Notes: generated by a model not told the origin, from the sequence alone. 64,000 nucleotides of DNA from Pseudooceanicola marinus (GCF_020177265.1 NZ_JAIVMC010000001.1:372001-436000), one strand, 5' to 3'; shown: positions 36,012 through 46,120, counted from the first letter of the stretch. Numbers and translations are program-made.

Positions 36012-36554
36012 TCAGGCCGCGGCTTTCTTCTCTTCCAGGTACTTCAGCAGGTTCTCGGGGGAGGATTCGCCGTAGGGGTCCTCACCGTGGTTGTCGCAGA
36101 TGCCGGGCTCTTCGAACCAGGCTTCGACGACGCCGTCGTTGATGACGGCGGCATAGCGCCAGGAGCGCAGGCCGAAGCCGAGGTTGTCCTTGTGCACCAG
36201 CATGCCGACGCGGCGGGTGAATTCACCCGAACCATCGGGGATCACGTCGACGTTCTCGATGCCCTGGGCCTTCTTCCACTGGTTCATCACGAAGCTGTCG
36301 TTGACCGACATGCAGTAGATGTTCTCGATGCCGAGGTCCTTGAACTTCTCGAAGTTGTTCTCGAAGCCGGGCAGCTGGTAGGTGGAACAGGTGGGGGTGA
36401 AGGCACCGGGCAGCGAGAACAGGATCACGCGCTTGCCGGCGAAATAGTCGGCGGTGGTCTTGTCTTCCCACTTGAAGGGGTTGTCGCCGCCGATGCTTTC
36501 ATCGCGAACGCGGGTGCGGAAGGTGACGTTGGGGAGCTTGGATCCGGGTTGCAT
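36012..36554 (-). CDS. Peroxiredoxin (Prx5-like)
   Basis: 180 aa. Thioredoxin-fold peroxidase with the catalytic motif PGAFTPTCSTYQLPGFE (peroxidatic Cys56). The sequence from MQPGSKLPNVTFRTR to YLEEKKAAA matches the Prx5/hybrid Prx family without its glutaredoxin extension. Additional cysteines (IYCMSV about residue 80; GICDNHG) could act as resolving residues, but this is uncertain. It reduces peroxides with thiol donors such as glutathione/glutaredoxin. Its neighbour, the convergent oxyR, is a likely functional partner. It is divergent from lipA across a 262-bp region. Confidence 0.93.
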   Translation of the reverse strand: MQPGSKLPNVTFRTRVRDESIGGDNPFKWEDKTTADYFAGKRVILFSLPGAFTPTCSTYQLPGFENNFEKFKDLGIENIYCMSVNDSFVMNQWKKAQGIENVDVIPDGSGEFTRRVGMLVHKDNLGFGLRSWRYAAVINDGVVEAWFEEPGICDNHGEDPYGESSPENLLKYLEEKKAAA

Positions 36555-36816
36555 GGCATCATCCTTTATGAGGAGGTCTCGGTTTTCCCGGATTTCCTAG
36601 AATGGTTCCAAGTGCCGTGCAAGGCGCTTTCCGCGCTGCGGCGGAATACCTTGTGGAAATTGTCGAGATTGAGCAGGGTCTTGCGGGTTTCCTGTGCAGC
36701 GGGTTTCTGCATCTGCATGGCCCCCTTGCATGTGCTGCAACGAAGCCATGCACTTCTGGTTCTTTCATCATGGCTCAGATATGCTACCTCCCAGCCCGGA
36801 GAAGGAGCAAGAACCC

Positions 36817-37767
36817 ATGCGTGATCTCAAGATCCCCGAGCAGCGTCATCCCGAGAAGGCGCATCGCCCGGACAATGCCCAGCCGAAGAAGCCGGACTGG
36901 ATCCGCGTCAAGGCGCCGACCTCGAAGGAATACATGGAGACGAAGAAGATCATGCGGGAAAACCGCCTGGTCACCGTCTGCGAAGAGGCGGGTTGCCCCA
37001 ATGCCGGTGAATGCTGGAGCCAGGGCCACGCCACGATGATGATCATGGGTGACATCTGTACCCGTGGCTGCACCTTCTGCAACATCGCCACGGGCCGTCC
37101 CGAAAACCTCGACGTCTTCGAGCCGGGCCGCGTGGCCCATGCGGTGGAGAAGCTGGGGCTGAATCACGTGGTCATCACCTCGGTGGACCGCGATGATCTG
37201 GACGACGGCGGCGCCGATCACTTCGCCCAGACCATCCGCGCGGTGCGCCATCGCTCGCCCGGCACGACGATCGAGATCCTGACCCCCGACTTCCTGAAAT
37301 GCGCCCCGGAGGTGCTGGAAGTGGTGGTCGAGGCGAAACCGGATGTCTTCAACCACAACCTGGAAACCGTGCCCGGCCTCTACCAGGAGGTCCGCCCGGG
37401 CGCGCGTTACTTCCATTCGCTGCGCCTGCTGCAACGGGTGAAAGAGCTGGATCCGACGATCTTCACCAAGTCCGGCATCATGGTCGGCCTGGGCGAGGAA
37501 CGTCCGCAGGTCCTGCAGGTGATGGACGACATGCGCGCCGCCGATGTGGATTTCATGACCATCGGCCAATACCTGCAGCCGACGCCGAAACACCATGCGG
37601 TGGCGAAATTCATCACGCCCGATGAGTTCAAGTCCTACGAGAAGGCGGCCTACAACAAGGGCTTCCTGATGGTTTCTGCCACGCCGCTGACCCGCTCGTC
37701 CTACCACGCCGGCGATGACTTCGCCCGTCTGCGCGAGGCGCGCCTGAAAAAGCTCGGCCTGGGCTGA
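36817..37767 (+). CDS. lipA: Lipoyl synthase
   Basis: 316 aa. Radical SAM enzyme that inserts two sulfurs into protein-bound octanoyl groups. The auxiliary cluster motif is [12 protein letters not shown] and the radical-SAM cluster is CTRGCTFC; the C-terminal RSSYHAGD serine ligand region is also intact. The start [14 protein letters not shown] is preceded by AAGGAG; a longer frame reaches back into the promoter region and looks spurious. A strong terminator lies 27 bp after the stop. Confidence 0.97.
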   Translation: MRDLKIPEQRHPEKAHRPDNAQPKKPDWIRVKAPTSKEYMETKKIMRENRLVTVCEEAGCPNAGECWSQGHATMMIMGDICTRGCTFCNIATGRPENLDVFEPGRVAHAVEKLGLNHVVITSVDRDDLDDGGADHFAQTIRAVRHRSPGTTIEILTPDFLKCAPEVLEVVVEAKPDVFNHNLETVPGLYQEVRPGARYFHSLRLLQRVKELDPTIFTKSGIMVGLGEERPQVLQVMDDMRAADVDFMTIGQYLQPTPKHHAVAKFITPDEFKSYEKAAYNKGFLMVSATPLTRSSYHAGDDFARLREARLKKLGLG

Positions 37768-37793
37768 GACCCGCTTCAGACCACTGATGCGAC

Positions 37794-37823
37794 AGGGCCG
37801 GCCCATGGGTGCCGGCCCTTTTT
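37794..37823 (+). terminator. Terminator of lipA
   Basis: AGGGCCGGC (37794-37802) pairs with GCCGGCCCT (37811-37819), followed by TTTT. Confidence 0.9.
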
Positions 37824-37825
37824 CT

Positions 37826-37893
37826 ATACTTTGGCTGGAAATACTCCGGGGGTGAATGGCGCGCCTCGCGCCAGAGGGGGCAGCGCCCCCTCC
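37826..37893. repeat. Intergenic repeat element, copy 1 (single arm)
   Basis: Contains GGAAATACTCCGGGGGTG and, further right, GGGGGCAGCGCCCCC, the two hallmarks of a family also found at 53.2, 58.8-59.0 and 62.9-63.05 kb. It lies between convergent genes, starting right after the lipA terminator and ending two bases from the stop of the cytochrome c gene. Confidence 0.8.
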
Positions 37894-37895
37894 GC

Positions 37896-38786
37896 TCACT
37901 CCACCGCCGGCACCGTTTTCAGGTAGCGTGCGATCGCCAGCCGGTCGTCATCCGTCAACTGGCTGGTATTGGCCACCACATCGGCCATCTCACCGCCCAC
38001 GACGTCGAAGTCGGGGGTGAAGCCCGACGACAGGTACTCCGCGATATCCGCCTCGGACCAGTCCAGCGCGCCGGAAGTGATGTTGGGAATGCTGCCCTGG
38101 CCCGACGGGTTTTCCGCCCCGCCCAGCCAGCGCGCCCGATCCATCCCGCCCAGGGCATTGCGTGGCGTATGGCATTCGGCGCAATGGCCGAGCGCCTCGA
38201 CCAGGTAGCGCCCGCGCGCCAGGGTGTCGCTGTCGACGACCTCCATCTGGTAGTCCTCGCGGAAGAACAGCAGCTTCCAGACGCCAAGCGCCCGGCGGAT
38301 GTTGAAGGGAAACCCGACGTCATGGTCCCGGTTGGGCGTGTCGGCCGCGGGCAGGGTCTGCAGGTAGGCATGCAGATCCACCACGTCCTCGGGCCGCGCC
38401 CGCGCGTAGGAGGAATAGGGGAAGGCGGGGTAGTAGTGCTGCCCCGAGGGCGAGGTGCCCTTGATCATCGCGTCGGCCAGCTCCAGCTCGGTCCAGGCGC
38501 CGATGCCGGCCTCCTCGTCTGGGCTGATGTTGGGCGCGTAGAAGGTGCCGAACTGCGTTTCGAAGGCGCGCCCGCCGACCAGCAGCAGCTTGTCCTCGCC
38601 CTCCGCCCCCGGTGCGGAATGACATGAGGCACAGCCCCCGGCGTAGAAGATCGCCTCGCCCCGCGCGGCATCCCCCGTCAGCCCGGCGAAATCCTCGGGT
38701 TCGACATGGTCGGGGGCGGTCAGGATCCAGCCGGCGCCGGCGGCCACCACGGCAAGGGCGATGACGGATGTAAGGGCTTTGCGCAT
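37896..38786 (-). CDS. Diheme cytochrome c
   Basis: 296 aa. An N-terminal hydrophobic segment of about 20 residues (ALTSVIALAVVAAGAGWI) serves as signal peptide or membrane anchor, followed by two c-type haem sites: CASCH at 52-56 and CAECH at 202-206. This two-domain layout resembles the cytochrome subunits of periplasmic dehydrogenases, which pass electrons from a flavin or PQQ enzyme to the respiratory chain. No such enzyme is adjacent, so the partner is unknown. The ATG at 38786 has GGAAG upstream. Confidence 0.88.
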   Translation of the reverse strand: MRKALTSVIALAVVAAGAGWILTAPDHVEPEDFAGLTGDAARGEAIFYAGGCASCHSAPGAEGEDKLLLVGGRAFETQFGTFYAPNISPDEEAGIGAWTELELADAMIKGTSPSGQHYYPAFPYSSYARARPEDVVDLHAYLQTLPAADTPNRDHDVGFPFNIRRALGVWKLLFFREDYQMEVVDSDTLARGRYLVEALGHCAECHTPRNALGGMDRARWLGGAENPSGQGSIPNITSGALDWSEADIAEYLSSGFTPDFDVVGGEMADVVANTSQLTDDDRLAIARYLKTVPAVE

Positions 38787-38914
38787 GCATGGCTTCCTTG
38801 TCAGGGGGCGGGCGCCAGGCCCTTGACCAAGGGTTACTCCAGTCACCGGCTCAGGCAAGCCCCTTCGCCTGACGTTCCCGTGACCCGCAATACGCCGCCG
38901 TAGCGACAGCCCCC

Positions 38915-39097
38915 TCAGCGCAGGGCGCCACCGCCGCGCACATGCTCTGGCACCAGCCAGTCGGGGAAGCCGAAGAGCTGTTCCAGACCCCAGATCGCCA
39001 GGCAGATCGCGACCACGGCCAGCACCAGCAGCACGCGCTTTTCAGATGGCGGATTGCGTGCCCAGCGGACCGCCCGGAGGAGCCAGGTGTAGCTCAC
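38915..39097 (-). CDS. Small single-pass membrane protein downstream of hpt
   Basis: 60 aa from a GTG start. Positively charged N-terminus (RAVRWARNPPSEKR), then one transmembrane segment VLLVLAVVAICLAIWGLEQL (about residues 22-41) and a short tail FPDWLVPEHVR. I do not know the family. It begins seven bases after the hpt stop with no clear ribosome site of its own, so translation is probably coupled to hpt. Its topology would be N-terminus in the cytoplasm. Confidence 0.65.
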   Translation of the reverse strand: MSYTWLLRAVRWARNPPSEKRVLLVLAVVAICLAIWGLEQLFGFPDWLVPEHVRGGGALR

Positions 39098-39104
39098 CGC
39101 CCGA

Positions 39105-39644
39105 TCAATCCGTGAACCGCACCTTGCCGATGCAGGGCAGGTTGCGATTGCATTGCGCGTAGTCGATTCCGTAGCCCACGACGAATTCGTCAGGGATCTC
39201 GAACCCGGTCCAGTCGGCCTTGAAATCCACCTCGCGGCGCGACGGCTTGTCCAGCAGGGCCACGGTCTTCAAACGCTTGGGATGGCGCGATTGCAGCAGG
39301 TGGATGACGTGGCTCAGGGTATAGCCCGTATCGACGATATCCTCGACCACCAGCACGTTGCGCCCCTCGATCTCGCCGCGCAGGTCCTTCAGGATGCGCA
39401 CCTCTCGCGAGCTTTCCATGGAGTTGCCGTAGGAGGAGGCCTCGATGAAATCGACCTCCACGTCGCGGTCCGAGAGTTCCCGCACCAGATCCGCGATGAA
39501 CACGAAGGAGCCGCGCAGCAGCCCCACCACCACCAGCCGCTCATCCGCCGGGAAGGTCGCGCGAATCTCGCGGCAAAGTTCCTCGATCCGGGCGGCGATT
39601 GCCTTTGCGGAAATCATTTCGTCGATGACATATGGACGCGACAC
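39105..39644 (-). CDS. hpt: Hypoxanthine phosphoribosyltransferase
   Basis: 179 aa. Salvages hypoxanthine (and guanine) with PRPP. The PRPP-binding motif [14 protein letters not shown] is canonical and [19 protein letters not shown] precedes it, as in bacterial Hpt. The start is GTG at 39644, chosen because GGGGGAAG lies about five bases upstream; an in-frame ATG nine codons later has no such site. It forms a two-gene unit with the small membrane protein. The RatA/Coq10-like gene is divergent, 86 bp upstream. Confidence 0.94.
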   Translation of the reverse strand: MSRPYVIDEMISAKAIAARIEELCREIRATFPADERLVVVGLLRGSFVFIADLVRELSDRDVEVDFIEASSYGNSMESSREVRILKDLRGEIEGRNVLVVEDIVDTGYTLSHVIHLLQSRHPKRLKTVALLDKPSRREVDFKADWTGFEIPDEFVVGYGIDYAQCNRNLPCIGKVRFTD

Positions 39645-39730
39645 GGTCTTCCCCCTTGAATGTCCCGCCCTAGTGTAAGACAGGAAACGACCAGTAAAAA
39701 CCCGAACCGTGCCGCAATCGCCGGGAAGAT

Positions 39731-40177
39731 ATGCCGACCCATTCCGAGACCCGCAAACTGCCCTATACCGCCCAACAGATGTACGATCTGGTGGCCGATG
39801 TGGGATCCTATCCGAAATTCCTGCCCTGGTGCGCCGCCGCGCGGATCCGGAAGGTGACGCCCAAAGGCGATCACGAGGTGATGGACGCCGACCTGGTGAT
39901 CTCCTTCAAGGTCTTCCGGGAGAAATTCGGCAGCCGCGTCGTCCTCTGGCCGGAGCAGATGAAGATCGACACGGAATACCTCGACGGTCCCTTCCGCTAC
40001 ATGAAGTCGAACTGGGCCTTCCGCGACGCAGACGGCGGCGGCTGCGAGGTCGATTTCTTCGTCGATTTCGAGTTCAAGAACGCGGTCCTGCAGGGGATCA
40101 TCGGCGTGGTCTTCAACGAGGCGATGCAGCGCATCGTGCGCGCGTTCGAACGTCGCGCCGCCGAACTTTACGGCTGA
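39731..40177 (+). CDS. RatA/Coq10-like START-domain protein
   Basis: 148 aa. Matches the polyketide-cyclase/START fold family that includes mitochondrial Coq10 and E. coli Rat[20 protein letters not shown] near the N-terminus, [19 protein letters not shown], and a C-terminal helix [16 protein letters not shown]. In alphaproteobacteria these are thought to bind ubiquinone or assist its use, as Coq10 does. The toxin label from RatA is not supported by anything here. It is convergent with pncC, 16 bp apart. Confidence 0.9.
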   Translation: MPTHSETRKLPYTAQQMYDLVADVGSYPKFLPWCAAARIRKVTPKGDHEVMDADLVISFKVFREKFGSRVVLWPEQMKIDTEYLDGPFRYMKSNWAFRDADGGGCEVDFFVDFEFKNAVLQGIIGVVFNEAMQRIVRAFERRAAELYG

Positions 40178-40193
40178 TCGGCGCGGCTGGCCC

Positions 40194-40679
40194 TCAACGG
40201 GCCAGCTGTTCGACCGTGTCCAGCAGCATGTGCAGCGCATGCGCCGTGGCCTGGGCGCGCACGGCCTCGCGCCCGATGGCGCCGAAGTCGACCGTCTCCG
40301 TGCGGGTGTAGACCGGGCCGGAGACCGCGAAACAGACGCGCCCCTCCGGATCGTCGCCCGAGGGGCCGGGGCCCGCAACGCCCGTCGTCGCCACCCCCAG
40401 GTCGGCGCCCAAATGTGACCAGGCGCCCTCGGCCATTTCCTGTGCGACCTCTTCAGACACCACGCCAAAGTCGTCGAGCGTCTGCGCCGAGACTCCGAGG
40501 ACCTTCCGTTTCACCGCGACCGAGTAGCTGACGACGCCGCCCTCGACCACGTCGGAGGACCCGGCGATGTCGGTCAGCGCGGCAGCGATCAACCCGCCAG
40601 TGCAGCTTTCGGCGGTGGCCAGTTTCAGCTCCGCCGCGCGGCAAGCGTTCAGGACGCGAACGGCGAGGTCACGACTCAT
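40194..40679 (-). CDS. pncC: Nicotinamide-nucleotide amidohydrolase (CinA C-domain)
   Basis: 161 aa, stand-alone C-terminal domain of CinA. Contains ATAESCTGGLIAAALTDIAGSS (the conserved ESCTGG active region), VEGGVVSYSVAVKRKVLGV and ATTGVAGPGPSGDDPEGRV, all hallmarks of PncC, which converts nicotinamide mononucleotide to nicotinate mononucleotide. Its start overlaps the pgpA stop by 4 bp, and pgpA follows ispDF, so the three form an operon. The pncC-pgpA-ispDF order is common in Rhodobacteraceae. Confidence 0.93.
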   Translation of the reverse strand: MSRDLAVRVLNACRAAELKLATAESCTGGLIAAALTDIAGSSDVVEGGVVSYSVAVKRKVLGVSAQTLDDFGVVSEEVAQEMAEGAWSHLGADLGVATTGVAGPGPSGDDPEGRVCFAVSGPVYTRTETVDFGAIGREAVRAQATAHALHMLLDTVEQLAR

Positions 40680-41173
40680 GCCATCAGCACCAGATGAGAG
40701 AAGGCGGCCAGCGCGATCACCAGCACGGCGGTGAAGATCCCCGCGATCACGTCGTCCAGCATCACGCCCAGGGCGTCGTTGCGCCGGTCCGCCCGGCCAA
40801 CCAGCCAGGGTTTCCAGATGTCGAACAGGCGGAAGCCCAGGAAGGCCGCGACCCAGCCGGGCCAGAGCGCGGTCAGCGGTGCGCCCACATGGGCGGCGCC
40901 GATCGACACGGGCAGGAAGGCGATCCAGATGCCCACCACCTCGTCCACCACGATCTCCGACGGGTCGTGGTTTGCCTTGCCCAGGGTTTCGGCCTTCACG
41001 GCCCAGAGGCCCGCGAACCAGACGAAGACCAGCGCGGCGATCAGCAGGGCCGGCCCGCCCAGGGCGTGCAGCCCCCAGGCCAACAGCAGCCCGGCGGCGC
41101 TACCCCAGGTGCCGGAGGCCGGTTTCAGGTGGCCGGTGCCACCCACGGTGGCGATCAGGTGGGAGGTTTTCAT
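40676..41173 (-). CDS. pgpA: Phosphatidylglycerophosphatase A
   Basis: 165 aa with four hydrophobic segments. Motifs GTGHLKPASGTWGSAAGLL near the N-terminus and the metal-binding DPSEIVVDEVVGIW define PgpA, which dephosphorylates phosphatidylglycerophosphate to phosphatidylglycerol at the inner membrane. NDALGVMLDDVIAGI near the C-terminus is the second conserved acidic cluster. It is in the ispDF-pgpA-pncC operon, 12 bp after ispDF. Confidence 0.95.
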   Translation of the reverse strand: MKTSHLIATVGGTGHLKPASGTWGSAAGLLLAWGLHALGGPALLIAALVFVWFAGLWAVKAETLGKANHDPSEIVVDEVVGIWIAFLPVSIGAAHVGAPLTALWPGWVAAFLGFRLFDIWKPWLVGRADRRNDALGVMLDDVIAGIFTAVLVIALAAFSHLVLMA

Positions 41174-41185
41174 CAGATACTCCTG

Positions 41186-42313
41186 TCAGGCCTTGATCAG
41201 GCAAGCGGTGGCGATGGAGGCGATGCCTTCCTTGCGGCCGGTGAACCCCAGCCGTTCCGAGGTCGTCGCCTTGACCGAGATGCGCGCGGGATCCAGCCCC
41301 ATGATCTCGGCCATGCGGGCCTGCATCGCCGCGGCATGCGGGCCGACCTTGGGCGCCTCGCAGACCAGCGTGCAATCGACGTTGGAGATGGCGAAGCCCT
41401 TCTCGGCGGCCAGTTTCACCGCGTGCTCAAGGAAGATATGGCTGGCAGCGCCTTTCCACTGGGGATCGCTGGGCGGGAAATGGCGGCCGATATCGCCCTC
41501 GGCGAGGGCGCCATAGATCGCGTCGGTCACCGCGTGCATGCCGACATCGGCGTCGGAATGGCCCAGCAAGGCCGCGTCGTGGGGGATTTTCACGCCACAA
41601 AGCCAGACATGATCGCCCTCGGTGAAGGCATGCACGTCGTAGCCATTGCCCAGTCGAATATCCATCGTGCCTCTCAGTATCGCTTCGGCCCGGTCGAAGT
41701 CGCCGGGGTGGGTGATTTTCAGGTTGTCCTCCGACCCGGGGGTGATGGCAACCCGGATCCCGGCGGCGCGGGCCACCTCGACGTCATCCGCCGCGCCGCC
41801 CGGATGGGCCGCATGAGCGGCCAGCAGCGGCTGCAGCCGGAACCCCTGCGGGGTCTGGGCGCGGAACAGACCGTCCCGCGGGGCAGTGCCGGTCACATGG
41901 CCCGCGTCGCCGTGCCACAGGGCGTCGGTGACGGGCAGGCCGGGGGCCGCAGCCTCGGCGCCGGCCTCCAGCGCGGCGATGACCTCGGCGATGACGGGGC
42001 CGGGGACGCAAGGGCGCGCGACATCGTGGATCAGCACGTTGGCAGTCGCTGCCGGGTCCAGCGCGGCCAGGCCTGCGCGGACCGAGGCGTCGCGCGTGGC
42101 CCCGCCCGCCACTCTCACGACGTCCGCGGGCAGGGGCAGGTCCATATCGTCGGGGTGCAGAACCACCACGATGGGCGACAGCCCCGCGCGGATCATCGCG
42201 TCAAGGGTCCAGTCGGCCACCCGTCGCCCGGCCAAGGGCTGCCATTGCTTCGGCAGGTGCCCCCCGGCGCGGGTGCCGCGCCCGGCGGCCACGATGATGG
42301 CGGCGTTGCCCAT
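41186..42313 (-). CDS. ispDF: Bifunctional IspD/IspF of the MEP isoprenoid pathway
   Basis: 375 aa fusion. Residues about 1-215 are IspD (2-C-methylerythritol-4-phosphate cytidylyltransferase) with [20 protein letters not shown] and [11 protein letters not shown]. Residues about 218-375 are IspF (MECDP synthase) with [20 protein letters not shown], the metal ligand segment [17 protein letters not shown] and [14 protein letters not shown]. The fusion is typical of alphaproteobacteria; the intermediate enzyme IspE is not in the window. It heads the ispDF-pgpA-pncC operon. Confidence 0.96.
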   Translation of the reverse strand: MGNAAIIVAAGRGTRAGGHLPKQWQPLAGRRVADWTLDAMIRAGLSPIVVVLHPDDMDLPLPADVVRVAGGATRDASVRAGLAALDPAATANVLIHDVARPCVPGPVIAEVIAALEAGAEAAAPGLPVTDALWHGDAGHVTGTAPRDGLFRAQTPQGFRLQPLLAAHAAHPGGAADDVEVARAAGIRVAITPGSEDNLKITHPGDFDRAEAILRGTMDIRLGNGYDVHAFTEGDHVWLCGVKIPHDAALLGHSDADVGMHAVTDAIYGALAEGDIGRHFPPSDPQWKGAASHIFLEHAVKLAAEKGFAISNVDCTLVCEAPKVGPHAAAMQARMAEIMGLDPARISVKATTSERLGFTGRKEGIASIATACLIKA

Positions 42314-42506
42314 CCCGGCACCCCTTCTTTTGCTATTCCTGACGCGCAGGAATAGGCTCTGGGCCCGGTCGGGGCAATGGGGCGCCCCGCAGGGTCATGC
42401 TGAAAAAACTGGCATTGGACGCCCCGGTCAGGCGATATTTCGGCGTGATTTGTTGTTTGCCCCGCAGTTCTGGTCTAACGCATAAGCTGTTGCTCAAGGT
42501 TTAGGC

Positions 42507-43511
42507 ATGTCCGTCACCGCACTCTTCCACAGCGATCACCCTCCGGTTTGCCTGGCCCCGCTGGCCGGGATCACCGATCGTCCGTTCCGTGACCTGGTCG
42601 CCCGGTTCGGCGCCGATCTGGTCGTGTCCGAGATGGTGGCGAGCCAGGAAATGGTCCAGGCCAAGCCCGGCACCCGGGAACGGGCCGAGCTGGGTTTCGG
42701 CGATGCTGCCACCTCCGTGCAGCTGGCCGGGCGCGACACCTACTGGATCGGCGAGGCCGCGCGGATGGTCGAAGGGCAGGGCGCCCGGATCATCGACATC
42801 AACATGGGCTGTCCGGCGAAGAAGGTCGTGGGCGGCCTGTCGGGCTCGGCCTTGATGCGCGATCTGGATCACGCGCTGACTCTGGTCGAGGCGGTGGCCG
42901 AGGCGGTCTCCGTCCCTGTCACCCTGAAGATGCGCCTGGGCTGGGACGACGACACGATCAATGCGCCCGAGCTGGCGCGCCGGGCCGAAGCGGCGGGCGT
43001 GCGCATGGTGGTCGTCCACGGGCGCACACGGTGCCAGTTCTACAAGGGCCGCGCCGACTGGTCCGCGATCCGCGCGGTGAAAGAGGCCGTGGCGATCCCC
43101 GTGGTGGCCAACGGCGACATTACCGATGCCGACAGCGCCCGTGCCGCGCTGCGCCTGTCGGGCGCCGACGGCATCATGGTGGGACGCGGCGCGCAGGGCC
43201 GTCCCTGGCTGCTGGCGCAGTTGCAAGACCTGCTGGCTGGGCGCGCCCCGCGTCCGGCGCCGGAAGCCTCCGCCTTCATCGACATGGTCGCCGCCCACTA
43301 CGAGGCCGGCCTCGACTTCTACGGCACCGATCTGGGCCACCGGGTGCTGCGCAAGCACCTGGGCTGGTACATGGACACCGCCGACACCCCCGCCGACCTG
43401 CGCGGCCGCGTCCTGCGCGAGCCTGACCCGGCAGCGGTTCTTTCCCTTTTGCCGGAGGCGCTGGCCGACGGCCCCCGCCCCCAGGCCCAACCGGAGGTAC
43501 GCGCCGCATGA
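42507..43511 (+). CDS. dusB: tRNA-dihydrouridine synthase (NifR3/DusB)
   Basis: 334 aa flavoenzyme that reduces uridines in tRNA D-loops. Recognised from [59 protein letters not shown] and [14 protein letters not shown]; the catalytic Cys is in MGCPAKK. In Rhodobacter the gene was named nifR3 because it is the first gene of the nifR3-ntrB-ntrC operon, the arrangement here. A plausible promoter (TTGTTG, 18 bp, TCTAAC) is at 42450-42479. Its stop overlaps the ntrB start by 4 bp. Confidence 0.95.
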   Translation: MSVTALFHSDHPPVCLAPLAGITDRPFRDLVARFGADLVVSEMVASQEMVQAKPGTRERAELGFGDAATSVQLAGRDTYWIGEAARMVEGQGARIIDINMGCPAKKVVGGLSGSALMRDLDHALTLVEAVAEAVSVPVTLKMRLGWDDDTINAPELARRAEAAGVRMVVVHGRTRCQFYKGRADWSAIRAVKEAVAIPVVANGDITDADSARAALRLSGADGIMVGRGAQGRPWLLAQLQDLLAGRAPRPAPEASAFIDMVAAHYEAGLDFYGTDLGHRVLRKHLGWYMDTADTPADLRGRVLREPDPAAVLSLLPEALADGPRPQAQPEVRAA

Positions 43512-44644
43512 ATACGCGGTCCAACCCGTTCGATTCCGAGGAAACCATCGCCGCCATCGCCGACGTGGAAGACACGCCCGTCTGGGCCTCTCTTCCCGTC
43601 CCGGCGCTGCTGCTGGATCCAGAGGATGCCATCGTCTCGATCAATGCGGCAGCCGAGGGGTTCCTGAACACCTCTGCCAAGTCCATCCGCGGCCAAAAGG
43701 TCTGGGAACGGGTGATGATCGACAGCCCGCTGGAAGAGGCCTTCCAGCGCGCCCGCACCACCGCCTCGCCGCTTTTCGTCAACGACGTGGACGTGGGCAC
43801 GGGGGAGCGGGCGCCGCTGCATTGCAACCTGCAGATCTCGCCGCTGAACGACCGGGCGGGCTACATGATCTTCCTGATCAGCCCGAGAGAGCTGGCGGGG
43901 CGGATGACCCAGGATCACAGCGTGAAATCGGCCGCCAAGTCGGCCATCGGCATGGCCGAGATGCTGGCCCATGAGATCAAGAACCCGCTGGCGGGGATCA
44001 CCGGCGCGGCGCAGCTGCTGTCGATGAACCTCTCCAAGGAGGACATGGAGCTGACGGACCTGATCGTCAGCGAAAGCCGGCGCATCGTGAAGCTGCTGGA
44101 GCAGGTCGAACAGTTCGGCAACCTGACCATGCCCAACCTCAAGGCGGTGAACCTGCACGACGTGCTCGACCGCGCGCGTCGCTCGGCCCTTCTGGGCTTT
44201 GGCGCCAACATGAAGATCGTCGAGGAATACGACCCCTCGCTGCCCCAGGCCTACAGCGACCCAGACCAGCTTCTGCAGGTGATCCTGAACCTGCTGAAGA
44301 ACGCCTCCCAGGCGGCCGGACCAGAGGGCGGGCGCATCCGGCTGCACACCTATTTCGAACATTCCTTCCGCCTGCGGCGCGCCGATGGCACGGGCAAGAG
44401 CTTGCCGCTGCAGATAGAGATCGAGGACGACGGCCCCGGCCTGCCGGAAGACATTGCCGGCGACATCTTCGATCCCTTCGTGTCGGGGCGGGAAAACGGC
44501 ACGGGGCTCGGCCTCGCGCTGGTCAGCAAGATCATCTCGGATCACGAAGGGTGGATTTCCGTCACCTCGGTTCCGGGCAAGACGGTGTTCCGCATCTCCC
44601 TGCCGCGAGCACCCAAAGACGTCCTTGAGAAGGAGACTGAGTGA
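43508..44644 (+). CDS. ntrB: Nitrogen regulation sensor kinase NtrB
   Basis: 378 aa, soluble. An N-terminal PAS domain ([20 protein letters not shown] onward) precedes the phosphoacceptor box [18 protein letters not shown] and an HATPase domain with [29 protein letters not shown] and GTGLGLALV. NtrB phosphorylates or dephosphorylates NtrC depending on its interaction with PII (GlnB). It is translationally coupled to dusB and to ntrC (TGATG overlap), so the three make one operon. Confidence 0.95.
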   Translation: MNTRSNPFDSEETIAAIADVEDTPVWASLPVPALLLDPEDAIVSINAAAEGFLNTSAKSIRGQKVWERVMIDSPLEEAFQRARTTASPLFVNDVDVGTGERAPLHCNLQISPLNDRAGYMIFLISPRELAGRMTQDHSVKSAAKSAIGMAEMLAHEIKNPLAGITGAAQLLSMNLSKEDMELTDLIVSESRRIVKLLEQVEQFGNLTMPNLKAVNLHDVLDRARRSALLGFGANMKIVEEYDPSLPQAYSDPDQLLQVILNLLKNASQAAGPEGGRIRLHTYFEHSFRLRRADGTGKSLPLQIEIEDDGPGLPEDIAGDIFDPFVSGRENGTGLGLALVSKIISDHEGWISVTSVPGKTVFRISLPRAPKDVLEKETE

Positions 44645-46020
44645 TGGATGGCACGGTTCTGGTTGCAGATGACGACCGCACGATCCGCACGGTTCTGACC
44701 CAGGCGCTGACGCGCGCGGGCTGCAAGGTGCACGCGACCTCGTCGCTGACCACGCTGATGCGGTGGGTCGCCGAGGGCAAGGGCGACGTGGTCATCTCGG
44801 ACGTGATGATGCCCGACGGCAATGGCTTGGAAATGTTGCCGAAAATCGCCCAGGACCGGCCTGGCCTGCCAGTGATCGTGATCTCGGCACAGAATACGAT
44901 CATGACCGCCATCCAGGCGGCCGAGGCCGAGGCCTACGACTACCTGCCGAAGCCCTTCGACCTGCCGGACCTGATGAAACGCACCGCCCGCGCGCTGGAA
45001 CAGCGCCAGCGGATGCCGGCCAAGGGCGCGGGCGAGGACGAGACCAAGGAACGCCCCGATGAGCTGCCCCTGGTCGGGCGCACGCCGTCGATGCAGGCGC
45101 TCTACCGCCTTGTTGCGCGGGTGATGAATACCGATCTGCCGGTGTTGATCGCGGGTGAAAGCGGCACGGGCAAGTCCCTGATCGCCAAGGCCATTCACGA
45201 CTTCAGCGACCGCCGGAACCTGCCCTTTGTCGCGGTCTCCGCCTCCGACATGCAGGACCTTGAGGGCCCGGCCCGGATCCTGGCGCGGGCCAAGGGCGGC
45301 ACGGTGCTGTTCGACGAGATCGCGGATATCGACGGCGAGGTGCAGGCGCGCATCGTGCGCATGATGGACGGGCCCGCCGACACGCTGCCGCGGTTCATGG
45401 CGACCTCCCAGACCGATCTGAACCGCGCGATGGAAGAGGGGCGCCTGCGCCAGGACTTGTTCTATCGCCTGACCGGCGCCACCATCAACGTGCCCGCCCT
45501 GCGCGAGCGCGTCGACGACATCCCGCTGCTGGTGGAACATTTCCTGCAAAGGGCCGAACGCGAAGGCGCCATGCGCCGTTACCTCGCCGAGGACGCTCTG
45601 GAGATGATGCGCACCTATTCCTGGCCCGGCAACGTGCGCCAGCTGGAAAACGCGATCCGCCGCCTGGTGCTGACCGCGCGCACCGACGAGATCAGCCGCA
45701 CCGAAGTCGAAAGCGTGCTGGGCAACCAGCCCGAGACCGAGCCGCTTCTGGGTGGGCAGGGCGAGAGCGAGAAGCTGTCGGGCTCCGTCGCGCGCCACCT
45801 GCGCCGCTATTTCGACCTGCATGGCAACATGCTGCCGCCGCCGGGTCTTTACGCCCGGATCCTGAAGGAGGTCGAACTTCCGCTGATCGAGATCGCGCTG
45901 GAAGCCACGGGCGGAAACCAGGCGAAATGCGCCGACCTGCTTGGCATCAACCGCAATACCCTGCGCAAGAAGATCACCGATCTGGATATTCGCGTGACAC
46001 GCCGTCGGAAGTTGATGTAA
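44644..46020 (+). CDS. ntrC: Nitrogen response regulator NtrC lacking GAFTGA
   Basis: 458 aa. Receiver domain ([14 protein letters not shown], phosphorylated Asp in [11 protein letters not shown]), central AAA+ ATPase with Walker A GESGTGKS and Walker [13 protein letters not shown], and C-terminal Fis-type DNA-binding helices ([26 protein letters not shown]). Between Walker A and B the usual GAFTGA loop that touches sigma-54 is absent: [20 protein letters not shown] leads straight to the Walker B strand. This matches Rhodobacter capsulatus NtrC, which activates sigma-70 promoters without RpoN. The start is the ATG at 44644; a GTG three bases earlier is in frame. Confidence 0.95.
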   Translation: MDGTVLVADDDRTIRTVLTQALTRAGCKVHATSSLTTLMRWVAEGKGDVVISDVMMPDGNGLEMLPKIAQDRPGLPVIVISAQNTIMTAIQAAEAEAYDYLPKPFDLPDLMKRTARALEQRQRMPAKGAGEDETKERPDELPLVGRTPSMQALYRLVARVMNTDLPVLIAGESGTGKSLIAKAIHDFSDRRNLPFVAVSASDMQDLEGPARILARAKGGTVLFDEIADIDGEVQARIVRMMDGPADTLPRFMATSQTDLNRAMEEGRLRQDLFYRLTGATINVPALRERVDDIPLLVEHFLQRAEREGAMRRYLAEDALEMMRTYSWPGNVRQLENAIRRLVLTARTDEISRTEVESVLGNQPETEPLLGGQGESEKLSGSVARHLRRYFDLHGNMLPPPGLYARILKEVELPLIEIALEATGGNQAKCADLLGINRNTLRKKITDLDIRVTRRRKLM

Positions 46021-46079
46021 AAACGCCACAGAACCGTGGCCGCCGGGGGACAAACCCTCGGCAGAGCCACTATATATGG

Positions 46080-46093
46080 CGTTGGCGCCAACG
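46080..46093. promoter_or_regulatory. 14-bp perfect palindrome upstream of ntrY
   Basis: CGTTGGCGCCAACG, a perfect palindrome three bases downstream of TATATA (46071-46076), which could be a -10 box. A dimeric repressor bound here would block a promoter just before ntrY. The regulator is unknown. Confidence 0.5.
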
Positions 46094-46120
46094 TGCGCCA
46101 CATCAGGGTGGGAGTGGCCT

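Noticed and set aside
39731-40177. Type II toxin RatA
   Set aside because: The sequence fits the Coq10/START family equally well, no antitoxin partner is adjacent, and the neighbours are housekeeping genes.
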